From positions 1,116,001-1,180,000 of the forward strand of contig NZ_JPOG01000001.1 in the NCBI RefSeq assembly GCF_000733765.1: a stretch of 64,000 nt of DNA, in the 5' to 3' direction. The notes under the pieces are model-generated. The model did no database searches. It was not told where the DNA came from and saw nothing but the letters and a program-made list of their open reading frames with translations. The position numbers were made by a program, and so were the translations under genes. The DNA comes from Algiphilus aromaticivorans DG1253 (GTDB taxonomy: Bacteria; Pseudomonadota; Gammaproteobacteria; Nevskiales; Nevskiaceae). Positions 8,415 through 15,833 of the stretch are shown here, piece by piece. The number at the start of each line of letters is the position of its first letter. Position 1 is the stretch's first letter.

Positions 8415-8446
8415 GCCGGCCGGTGCGGGCAATCGCGCCGGCCGGC
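8415..8446. terminator. Convergent-gene hairpin terminator
   Basis: GCCGGCCGG (8415-8423) and CCGGCCGGC (8438-8446) form a perfect 9-bp GC stem with a 14-nt loop, followed on the plus strand by GTTT. It lies between the convergent peroxiredoxin and prpF stop codons and could serve both. There is only a short T-run, so intrinsic termination is plausible rather than certain. Confidence 0.5.
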
Positions 8447-8461
8447 GTTTCGGAGCGGCGC

Positions 8462-9640
8462 CTAGAAGCTGTCGCCTGGCACGCGCACCCAGCCTTCCAT
8501 CAGCACGCGCGCCGAACGGCTCATGATGGCCTTGGCGGCGCTCCACTGGCCGTTGACCAGCTTGGCCTCGGCGCCGACGCGCAGCGTGCCGGAGGGGTGG
8601 CCGAAGTGCACCGAGGTGCGCTCGCCGCCGCCGGCAGCCTCGTTGACGGTCGTGCCGGGTACCGCGGCAGCCGTGCCGATGGCCACCGCGGCGGTGCCCA
8701 TCATGGCGTGGTGCAGCTTGCCCATGGACAGCGCGCGCACGTTGAGGTCGATGTCCCCCGCATTGACCGGCTTGCCGCTGGAGGCCGTGTAGCTGGCCGG
8801 CGGCGCGACAAAGGCGACCTTCGGTGTGTGCTGGCGATTGGCGGCCTCCTCGACCTTCTCGATCAGCCCCATGCGCACGGCGGCGTGGGCACGGATGGTC
8901 TCGAACATCGCCAGCTGCTTGGCGTCCTCGTTGATGGCCGGCTGCAGCTCGGTGCCGCTGTAGCCGATATCCGCGGCGTTGACGAAGACCGTCGGGATGC
9001 CGGCGTTGATCATGGTCGCGGTCAGCGTGCCGACGCCGGGTACCTCGAGCCGGTCGACGACGTTTCCGGTCGGAAACATCGCGCCTTCGCCGTCGGCCGG
9101 GTCCATGAACTCGATGGCGACCTCGGCGGCCGGGAAGGTGACGCCGTCGAGTTCGAAATCACCGGTTTCCTGCACGGCGCCGTCGGTGATCGGGACGTGC
9201 GCGACGATGGCCTTCTGGATGTTCGCCTGCCAGATGCGCACGGTGCAGTGCCCGTTCTCCGGAATGCGCGCGGCGTCGATCAGCCCGTTGTTGATGGCGA
9301 AGGCACCGACGGCGGCGGTCAGGTTGCCGCAGTTGCCGCTCCAGTCGACGAAGGCCTTGTCGATGGAGACCTGTCCGAAGAGATAATCGACGTCGAAATC
9401 CGCGCTGTTGCTCTTCGACAGGATGACGGCCTTGGAGGTCGAGGAGGTCGCCCCGCCCATGCCGTCGATCTGCTTGGCGTAGGGGTCCGGACTGCCGATG
9501 ACACGCAGCAGCAGCTTGTCGCGCGCCTCGCCCGGAACCTGCGCGGCCTCTGGCAAGTCCTGCAGCCGGAAGAAGACGCCCTTGCTGGTGCCGCCGCGCA
9601 TATAGGTGGCGGGAACGCGGATCTGGGGTGCGTGCGGCAT
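8462..9640 (-). CDS. prpF: 2-methylaconitate cis-trans isomerase PrpF
   Basis: PrpF isomerises the 2-methyl-trans-aconitate produced by AcnD to the cis form, allowing the methylcitrate cycle to degrade propionyl-CoA. The 392-residue length and motifs fit the family: 'PATYMRGGTSKGVFF' at the start, 'SGNCGNLTAAVGAFAI' around the active-site Cys, and 'FGHPSGTLRVG' near the end. It starts 2 nt after the acnD stop, so the pair is co-transcribed and probably translationally coupled. No prpB, prpC or prpR homologue is in the window, so the remaining steps must be encoded elsewhere. Propionate flux is a natural neighbour of lipid metabolism, but no link to the synthase cluster is shown. Confidence 0.95.
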   Translation of the reverse strand: MPHAPQIRVPATYMRGGTSKGVFFRLQDLPEAAQVPGEARDKLLLRVIGSPDPYAKQIDGMGGATSSTSKAVILSKSNSADFDVDYLFGQVSIDKAFVDWSGNCGNLTAAVGAFAINNGLIDAARIPENGHCTVRIWQANIQKAIVAHVPITDGAVQETGDFELDGVTFPAAEVAIEFMDPADGEGAMFPTGNVVDRLEVPGVGTLTATMINAGIPTVFVNAADIGYSGTELQPAINEDAKQLAMFETIRAHAAVRMGLIEKVEEAANRQHTPKVAFVAPPASYTASSGKPVNAGDIDLNVRALSMGKLHHAMMGTAAVAIGTAAAVPGTTVNEAAGGGERTSVHFGHPSGTLRVGAEAKLVNGQWSAAKAIMSRSARVLMEGWVRVPGDSF

Positions 9641-9641
9641 G

Positions 9642-12239
9642 TCAGGCGGCCTCTTCCTGTTCGAGGAAATCCTGGGCGAAGCGCTGCAGCACGCCGCCGG
9701 CCTCGTAGATGCGCAGCTCCTCCTGCGTATCCAGGCGGCAGATGACCGGAACCTCGAGTGTCTCGCCCTCGCGGCGATGGATGTGCAGCGTCAGCGTCGC
9801 GCCGGGGGAGGGCGTGCCCACCACATCGAAGGTCTCGCTGCCGTCGATGCCCATCGTCTTGCGCGTAGTGCCTTCCTGGAACTGCAGCGGCATGACGCCC
9901 ATGCCGACCAGGTTGGTGCGGTGGATGCGCTCGAAGCCTTCCGCGACGATGGCCTCTACGCCGGCCAGGCGCACGCCCTTGGCCGCCCAGTCGCGCGAGG
10001 AGCCCTGGCCGTAGTCGGCGCCGGCGATGACAATCAAGGCCTGCTTGCGCTCCTGGTAGGCCTCGATGGCTTCCCACATGCGCACGACCTTGCCGTCCGG
10101 CTCGAGTCGGGTCAGCGAGCCCTGCTTCACCTCGCCGTCGACCACCGCCATCTCGTTGATGAGCTTCGGGTTGGCGAGCGTGGCGCGCTGGGCCGTCAAA
10201 TGGTCACCGCGGTGGGTAGCGTAGGAGTTGAAGTCCTCCTCGGGCAGGCCCATCTTCGCCAAGTATTCGCCGGCCGCGCTGTCCGCCATGATAGCGTTGG
10301 AGGGCGACAGGTGGTCGGTGGTGATGTTGTCGCCGAGCACGGCCAGCGCGCGCATGCCCTTGAGCGAGGGCGCGGTCGCGAGCGCGCCTTCCCAGTAGGG
10401 TGGGCGGCGGATGTAGGTGCTTTGCGCGCGCCAGTCGTAGAGCGGGCTGATCTTGTCGTCGTCGAGGATTTTGAAGCTGAACATCGGGTCGTAGACCGAG
10501 CGGAAATGCTCCGGCTTCACCGCGCTGGCCACCGTTGCGTCGATTTCCTCGTCACTGGGCCACAGATCCTTAAGGGTGACTGCATTGCCATCCTTGTCGT
10601 AGCCGAGCACATCCTTCTCGATATCGAAGCGCGTCGTGCCGGCGATGGCGTAGGCGACCACCAGCGGCGGCGAGGCCAGGAAGGCCTGCTTGGCATAAGG
10701 GTGGATACGGCCGTCGAAGTTGCGGTTGCCGGAGAGCACGGCCACCGAATACAGATCGCGGTCGATGATCTCCTGCTGGATCTTCGGGTCGAGCGCGCCG
10801 CTCATGCCGTTGCAGGTGGTGCAGGCGAAGGCGACGATGCCGAAGCCGAGCCGGTTGAGCTCGTCCTGCAACCCGCACTCCTCCATGTAGAGCTTCACGG
10901 CCTTGGAGCCCGGTGCGAAGGAACTCTTCACCCAGGGCTTGCGGGTCAGCCCGCGCTGGTTGGCGTTGCGCGCCAGCAGGCCCGCGGCGATGACGTTGCG
11001 CGGGTTCGAGGTATTCGTGCAGCTGGTAATGGCGGCGATGATGACTGCGCCGTCCGGCATGCTGCCGTCCTCGGGCAGCTCGACCTTGCCGGAAATGCCG
11101 GCCTTGGCGAGGTCAGCGGTCGACACGCGCGCGTGGGGGCGCGACGGGCCGGCCAGGTTGCGCGTGACGCTGGACAGATCGAAGCGCAGCACGCGCTCGT
11201 ACTCGGCGGTCTTCAGATCGTCGGCCCACAGGCCGGTGTGCCTGGCGTAGCGCTCGACCAGATCGACCTGCTCCGGGGTGCGGCCGGTGAGCTTGAGATA
11301 GTCGATGGTCTGCTCGTCGATGTAGAACATCGCGGCAGTGGCGCCGTATTCCGGCGTCATGTTCGAGATAGTGGCGCGGTCGCCCAGCGACAGCGCCGAA
11401 GCGCCCTCGCCGAAGAACTCGAGATAGGCTGAGACGACCTTTTCGTTACGCAGGAATTCGGTCAGCGCCAGCACGATGTCGGTGCTCGTCATGCCCGGCG
11501 CCGGCTTGCCGGTGAGCTCGACGCCGATGATGTCGGGCAGGCGCATGTAGGAGGCGCGGCCGAGCATGACGCTCTCCGCCTCCAGGCCACCGACGCCGAC
11601 CGCGATGACGCCGAGCGCGTCGACGTGCGGCGTATGGCTATCGGTGCCGACCAGCGTGTCCGGGTAGGCGACGCCGTCGACGGCGTGCACCACTGGCGAC
11701 ATCCGCTCCAGATTGATCTGATGCATGATGCCGTTGCCGGGCGGCACCACATCGATGTTCTCGAAGGCTTGCTTCGTCCAGTCGATGAAGTGGAAGCGAT
11801 CCTCGTTGCGGCGGTCCTCGATGGCGCGGTTCTTCTCGAAGGCGTCTTCCTCGAAGCCGGCGTGCTCGACGGCCAGCGAGTGGTCGACGATGAGCTGCGT
11901 CGGCACCACCGGGTTCACCTTGGCCGGGTCGCCGCCGCGCTCGGCGATGGCGTCGCGCAGGCCGGCAAGATCGACGAGCGCGGTCTGGCCGAGGATGTCA
12001 TGGCAGACCACGCGTGCCGGATACCAGGGGAAATCGAGATCGCGCCGGCGCTCGATGAGCTGCTTCAGCGCATCGGTGAGCATGGCCGGGTCGCAGCGGC
12101 GGACGAGATTCTCCGCAAGCACGCGCGAGGTGTAGGGCAGGCCGTCATAGGCACCCGGCTGAATCGCATCCACCGCGGCGCGTACATCGAAGTAGTCGAG
12201 CTCGGTGCCGGGCAGGGGCTTGCGGTATTCGGTGTTCAT
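9642..12239 (-). CDS. acnD: Fe/S-dependent 2-methylisocitrate dehydratase AcnD
   Basis: An aconitase-family [4Fe-4S] enzyme that dehydrates 2-methylcitrate to 2-methyl-trans-aconitate. It is about 865 residues long. The start matches AcnD (MNTEYRKPLPGTELDYFD), and the cluster ligands are visible in 'AAITSCTNTSNPR' and 'FACTTCNGMSG'. The C-terminal swivelling domain carries 'GADYGQGSSRDWAAKG'. I chose the ATG at 12239 by family alignment. The ATG at 12245 (adding Met-Val) has a better-spaced GGAA and is equally possible. It is the first gene of an acnD-prpF operon. The AcnD/PrpF pair replaces the single-enzyme PrpD route, as in Shewanella, Vibrio and Pseudomonas. Confidence 0.95.
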   Translation of the reverse strand: MNTEYRKPLPGTELDYFDVRAAVDAIQPGAYDGLPYTSRVLAENLVRRCDPAMLTDALKQLIERRRDLDFPWYPARVVCHDILGQTALVDLAGLRDAIAERGGDPAKVNPVVPTQLIVDHSLAVEHAGFEEDAFEKNRAIEDRRNEDRFHFIDWTKQAFENIDVVPPGNGIMHQINLERMSPVVHAVDGVAYPDTLVGTDSHTPHVDALGVIAVGVGGLEAESVMLGRASYMRLPDIIGVELTGKPAPGMTSTDIVLALTEFLRNEKVVSAYLEFFGEGASALSLGDRATISNMTPEYGATAAMFYIDEQTIDYLKLTGRTPEQVDLVERYARHTGLWADDLKTAEYERVLRFDLSSVTRNLAGPSRPHARVSTADLAKAGISGKVELPEDGSMPDGAVIIAAITSCTNTSNPRNVIAAGLLARNANQRGLTRKPWVKSSFAPGSKAVKLYMEECGLQDELNRLGFGIVAFACTTCNGMSGALDPKIQQEIIDRDLYSVAVLSGNRNFDGRIHPYAKQAFLASPPLVVAYAIAGTTRFDIEKDVLGYDKDGNAVTLKDLWPSDEEIDATVASAVKPEHFRSVYDPMFSFKILDDDKISPLYDWRAQSTYIRRPPYWEGALATAPSLKGMRALAVLGDNITTDHLSPSNAIMADSAAGEYLAKMGLPEEDFNSYATHRGDHLTAQRATLANPKLINEMAVVDGEVKQGSLTRLEPDGKVVRMWEAIEAYQERKQALIVIAGADYGQGSSRDWAAKGVRLAGVEAIVAEGFERIHRTNLVGMGVMPLQFQEGTTRKTMGIDGSETFDVVGTPSPGATLTLHIHRREGETLEVPVICRLDTQEELRIYEAGGVLQRFAQDFLEQEEAA

Positions 12240-12577
12240 GACCATGAGTGTTCCGTTCTTCAATGAATGCCGTGCTGACCTCTGTGGTCAGCTCGGCGGC
12301 TTGCGGCCATGGCCGCAGCGTCGTGAATGGGCCCATGCACGGCTAGCGGGCCGCGCAGCTTCGCGACCGCAGTGGTGAGGCGGCGCAATGGGAGCGTAAT
12401 CTTGCCACTAAAGCGCCTTGTCGCGGTAACTCGCGCAGGCCGTTGCTCGTGGCTTCAGCCCCGGGCTGCCGCGACTTTCGCTGCGAAACGCAGCCACCAC
12501 CTCTGCGGATATTGGCCCGTTGGCCACCCCGCAGCCTGCCGGTGCGCGCCGCAGCGACGGTGTCGCCGATCGACTGT
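12240..12577. other. 338-nt intergenic region upstream of acnD
   Basis: No credible gene is seen on either strand. It must hold the acnD promoter and the 3' end of the thioesterase transcript. Small palindromes are present: CAGCCC-C-GGGCTG (12456-12468) and TTTCGC-T-GCGAAA (12476-12488). The 'GGCTTCAGCC' string resembles fragments of common proteobacterial intergenic repeats, which is only a resemblance. Confidence 0.4.
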
Positions 12578-13126
12578 TCAGCGCCGGCGCGGACGCATCT
12601 GATAAGAGGCACGACTGCGCGCGACGACCTCGCCATGGGCATCGGTCAGCGCGCCATCCAGTTCGAAGTCGGCCTTGCCGGTGGCGAGCGTTTCTTCCTC
12701 GATGCGGCGGGCTTCCTCCGCATCGAGCGTGAACTCGACGCTTACGTCGGTCTTCGCTGCGCGCTCGAAGCGCATGTCGAGCTCGGTGACAATCGGAATG
12801 AAGCGTTGCATCCCGAAGGTGGCCAACATCAGCGGCCCACCCGGAAACTCCGCTAGTGTGAACAACGCGCCGGCATACATCGTCCCGATGTGATTGACGT
12901 TGCCGCGCAGCGGCATGCGGCACACGACGCGTCCGGGCTCAAGGTGCTCTACGCGCGCACCGCTGCGGCGCACGAAGGGAATAACGAAGCGCGACAAGTG
13001 CTTCAGCGCAAGCGGTTGCAGCCGTTCGTCCACGACGCGTTCGATCTCGGCTACAGGCAACCCCCAATCCGCTGCGCGTGATGCCGCTCCCCGCATTGTT
13101 GCCTGCAAGATGTTGCGTCTCGCCAT
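12578..13126 (-). CDS. Hotdog-fold thioesterase-like protein (DUF4442/YiiD-C type)
   Basis: A 182-residue cytoplasmic protein. The central segment 'GNVNHIGTMYAGALFTLAEFPGGPL' is the long hotdog helix region, followed by 'MQRFIPIVTELDMRFERAAKTDVSVEFTLD', typical of DUF4442 and of the C-terminal half of YiiD, which are acyl-CoA thioesterase relatives. The exact substrate is unknown. The ATG at 13126 was chosen because GGAG lies 8 nt upstream, separated by a run of A's, and gives MARRNILQ; a longer open frame to 13225 has no such site. It lies downstream of the antiporter on the same strand. The 183-nt gap between them contains a 9-bp stem, CCAGCAAGC/GCTTGCTGG, at 13253-13281. Confidence 0.75.
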   Translation of the reverse strand: MARRNILQATMRGAASRAADWGLPVAEIERVVDERLQPLALKHLSRFVIPFVRRSGARVEHLEPGRVVCRMPLRGNVNHIGTMYAGALFTLAEFPGGPLMLATFGMQRFIPIVTELDMRFERAAKTDVSVEFTLDAEEARRIEEETLATGKADFELDGALTDAHGEVVARSRASYQMRPRRR

Positions 13127-13309
13127 TTTTTTTTCTCCATCCGCGTAAGAAAGGCCGCTAGTGTGACGGCACGAGCGTGGATCCGTCTGCTTCACCACCC
13201 ACTTGCTGATGTGTGAAGTACGCACGAATGCGTAGCGAAGGCCGCGAGCAACCCAGCAAGCACATTCGGCACGCTTGCTGGAAAAGGGGCGCTGCTTGGA
13301 GACGCTTCC

Positions 13310-14563
13310 TTAGCGCGTCTTGTCCCCCCGAACGCGCTTTGGAAGCCAGCGCTGCCGCTGCTTGCGCGGCGGTAGCAAGCGCGTATGCGCGACATCGCCC
13401 CGGGCGACACGGCCGATGGCTACCCGTGTGACGATCGGGCCCGTCAGCTCGAAGACGATGGTGGCCAGAATCACGGTGTTGAGGATCGCGGCGCTGTCGG
13501 GTAGTCGCTCGGCAGCCACCAGCGCGAGCCCTAGCGCGACGCCAGCCTGCGGCAGCAGGGCGGCGCCGAACCATCCGGCCTCGCGCCCCGTCAATCCCGC
13601 ACGCATTCCGCCGAGCCACCCACCGGCGATCTTGCCCAGTGTCCTGAGCGCGATGTAGGCCACACCAATGAGACCAGTCTGACCCAGAGCGTCGAAGGCG
13701 AAGGAAGCGCCCGCCAGTAGGAAGAAGATGACAAGAAATGGCTGTTCGATGTTCTCGATTTCGCTGAATGGCCGCTCATGGTGCGATGCTAGATTAGCGA
13801 TCAGGCAGCCGGCGACCATGGCGGCGAGTATTTGCGAGACCCCGAGCGCGTCAGCGGCGCCGGCGATAATCAGCACAACCGCGATGGCTTCCTCGAGAGT
13901 CGGAGTCCCGGAGCGAATGCGACCGGTCAGAAGGGCCATCGGCAGGCCGACCACGGTGCCGAGGATGAGCGCGCCACCGATCTCGTACACGGTGACCAGC
14001 ATGGGCGCATCCCCGGCCTGTAAGCCCGCCGTCGCACTCATCGCCAGGCTGAAAGCCGTGAGCGCGACGACGTCGTCGACCGCGACTACACCGATCAGCA
14101 ACCGGGAGAAGCGGCCCGGCGAACCCATCTCGCGGATGACTGCGACGGTTGCGGCTGGCGCTGTGGCAGTCCCGATGCCCGCCAGCGCAAGGCTGATCGT
14201 CCTGTCGAAGCCAAGCAAGAGCAGACCGCCGGCCAGTAGGGCGAAGGTGACAGCCGCCTGGATCACAGCGATGACGACGATGGAGGGCCCGATATCGCGC
14301 AGGCGCTCACGCGTGAACTCCCCGCCAATCAAGAAACCGATCATCACCAGAGCGATGCTCGAGACGATGGGGAACCAAGCCTCGCGCGCTGGAGGCAGCA
14401 GGTCGAGTCCGGCCGGGCCGACGGCGACCCCCATGCAGAGCAGGATAGTGACGCCGGGAAGAGGCGTGCGTCTACCGAGGCTCTCGGCCGCAAGGCCGGC
14501 CAGCAGCATGCCGCCGAGCGCCAAATGTGCAAGGGCGCTCGCGGAAAGCTCGGGGCTCATCAT
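13310..14563 (-). CDS. CPA2-family cation:proton antiporter
   Basis: A 417-residue polytopic membrane protein with about 12 hydrophobic segments and the core of Na+(K+)/H+ exchangers of the KefB/NapA type: 'GVTILLCMGVAVGPAGLDLL', 'SIALVMIGFLIGGEF', 'GIGTATAPAATVAVIREM' and 'IGVVAVDDVVALTAF'. The paired acidic residues in 'VDDVV' correspond to the exchanger's ion-binding centre. There is no C-terminal TrkA-N/RCK domain, only a short basic tail ('PPRKQRQRWLPKR'). The start is ambiguous between the adjacent ATG codons at 14563 and 14560, preceded by GGTGGG. It lies next to tRNA-Met, and the 104-nt leader shows no specific operator. Confidence 0.85.
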   Translation of the reverse strand: MMSPELSASALAHLALGGMLLAGLAAESLGRRTPLPGVTILLCMGVAVGPAGLDLLPPAREAWFPIVSSIALVMIGFLIGGEFTRERLRDIGPSIVVIAVIQAAVTFALLAGGLLLLGFDRTISLALAGIGTATAPAATVAVIREMGSPGRFSRLLIGVVAVDDVVALTAFSLAMSATAGLQAGDAPMLVTVYEIGGALILGTVVGLPMALLTGRIRSGTPTLEEAIAVVLIIAGAADALGVSQILAAMVAGCLIANLASHHERPFSEIENIEQPFLVIFFLLAGASFAFDALGQTGLIGVAYIALRTLGKIAGGWLGGMRAGLTGREAGWFGAALLPQAGVALGLALVAAERLPDSAAILNTVILATIVFELTGPIVTRVAIGRVARGDVAHTRLLPPRKQRQRWLPKRVRGDKTR

Positions 14564-14667
14564 CCCACCACATCCCTCGAATACCTGATTGCGCAGGCTA
14601 AGCCATGCGGAGCGCGCCGGCACGCTGCCGGTGCGGCAAAGCGTACGCGGCGACTACGGAAGGGATC

Positions 14668-14744
14668 TGGTAGCAAGGGCGGGGCTCGAACCCGCGACCT
14701 CGGCATTATGAGTGCCGCGCTCTAACCGGCTGAGCTACCTTGCC
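14668..14744 (-). tRNA. tRNA-Met (CAT), elongator type
   Basis: A 77-nt cloverleaf on the minus strand. The acceptor is GGCAAGG pairing with CCTTGCT (G-U at the first pair), followed by A and an encoded CCA. The D-arm is GCTCAG..GAGC, the anticodon stem CGGCA/TGCCG holds loop CTCATAA (anticodon CAT), and the T-arm is GCGGG-TTCGAGC-CCCGC. The first pair is not the mismatch of an initiator tRNA. A lysidine-modified tRNA-Ile2 also carries CAT and cannot be fully excluded by eye. Confidence 0.93.
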
Positions 14745-14907
14745 AGAGGGCGCGAGAGTCTAGCCAAAAAAGCGTCTGCCCGCTAGTCGTCGCGCGACTG
14801 CACACACGCACGCGGTGTGGCAATTTCGTAGGGGCTAAAGGGGACACTGTCAGAATTCTCCTACATCGCGCCATTACTACGGGCGTTATCGTGCCTTTAC
14901 GAAGGTC

Positions 14908-14919
14908 CATTCGCGAATG
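14908..14919. promoter_or_regulatory. 12-bp perfect palindrome upstream of the lipid-synthase operon
   Basis: CATTCGCGAATG lies 21 nt before the GTG start of the first gene of the operon, in a 196-nt leader that otherwise shows no recognisable feature. The position suits an operator for a dimeric repressor, but I do not recognise the family. Confidence 0.3.
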
Positions 14920-14940
14920 AACGTTTAGTCTCCAAAGCCT

Positions 14941-15759
14941 GTGATCCCGAACAATCTGATTTACATCGTCATGGATAGCTGCCGCTTCGACAGCTGGCAG
15001 CGTGCGCGCACCCCGAACATGGACCGCATCGGGGCGGGGGCGCGGCGATACTCCTATGCGTCCTGGACGTCGCCGTCGCACTACACCTATCTGATGGGGA
15101 TGATCCCGCACGCCTCGCCGCAAGGCGTCTTTGCGTCCGAGGTCTACAAGAAGGATTTCGCACTGTGGGTGGATCGCACCGGGATTGAGGGGCTGTCCTT
15201 CAAGAGCTTCGTGCCGCAGCTGTCGCTGCCGAATGTCTTGCAGGAGGAGGGCTATCGGACGGTCGCCCGCGTGTCGTTGCCGGTGCTGAACCCGCAAACC
15301 CATCTCAATCGTCATTTCGACGATTACAAGCTGATGGACGACCACAACGATTTCGGCGGCATGGTCAAGGAGATGGGCTTCGATGAGGATGAGCCCTCCT
15401 TCTACTTCTGCAATCTCGGCGAGACGCACTATCCGTACATGCTGGACGGCGACAGCCTTCCGCATATCTCGGGCGTTCACGGGGTCTTCAAGCGCATGGA
15501 CGACGATATGGGTGCCCAGGCGGACGACCGCTTCTTCGACGAGGAGCAGATGCACGATCTGCACGCTCAGCAGGTCAAGACGGTGGAGCACGTGGACAAC
15601 CTGCTGGACGAGCTAATCAGCAAGGCGCCAGTGAATACTCATTTCATCATCACGGCCGACCACGGTGAGTGCTTTGGCGAGGGCGGCTACTTCGGCCACG
15701 GGCCGATCAATCATGAGAAGGTCATGGAGGTCCCCTTCCTCGAAGGGAAGAAGCGCTAG
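14941..15759 (+). CDS. Small sulfatase/alkaline-phosphatase-superfamily protein
   Basis: A 272-residue protein that starts with GTG at 14941. This start is needed to include the first core strand (NLIYIVMDSCRFDS), where the Asp is a metal ligand. The nucleophile region WTSPSHYTYLMG follows the 'T-x-PSH..L-x-G' pattern of sulfatase-like phosphohydrolases, and 'FIITADHGECFGEGGYFGHG' supplies the second metal-binding Asp-His set. It is shorter than usual sulfatases (about 450-550) and lacks their C-terminal subdomain, but the metal-site elements are complete. There is no signal peptide, so it is probably cytoplasmic. It sits 74 nt before the synthase genes and could act on a phosphate- or sulfate-bearing lipid intermediate, which is inference. 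Its substrate cannot be deduced. Confidence 0.75.
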   Translation: MIPNNLIYIVMDSCRFDSWQRARTPNMDRIGAGARRYSYASWTSPSHYTYLMGMIPHASPQGVFASEVYKKDFALWVDRTGIEGLSFKSFVPQLSLPNVLQEEGYRTVARVSLPVLNPQTHLNRHFDDYKLMDDHNDFGGMVKEMGFDEDEPSFYFCNLGETHYPYMLDGDSLPHISGVHGVFKRMDDDMGAQADDRFFDEEQMHDLHAQQVKTVEHVDNLLDELISKAPVNTHFIITADHGECFGEGGYFGHGPINHEKVMEVPFLEGKKR

Positions 15760-15833
15760 CGTCTTTCGATGCGAGCTTCCGGGGCGTTAGGGGACAATAC
15801 GAGCCCGCCAAGAGCGGGGGAGAGGATGGAGCT

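Noticed and set aside
9606-11432. A 608-codon open frame on the plus strand across acnD
   Set aside because: Mirror frame of a clearly conserved aconitase-family gene; composition is dominated by Ala, Gly, Val and Asp with no domain.
13253-13281. Intrinsic terminator for the antiporter gene
   Set aside because: The 9-bp stem is real, but no T-run follows it on the minus strand.
14941-15759. Truncated pseudogene of a longer sulfatase
   Set aside because: Both metal-binding regions and the nucleophile loop are intact, and no in-frame or shifted remnant follows before the synthase gene.
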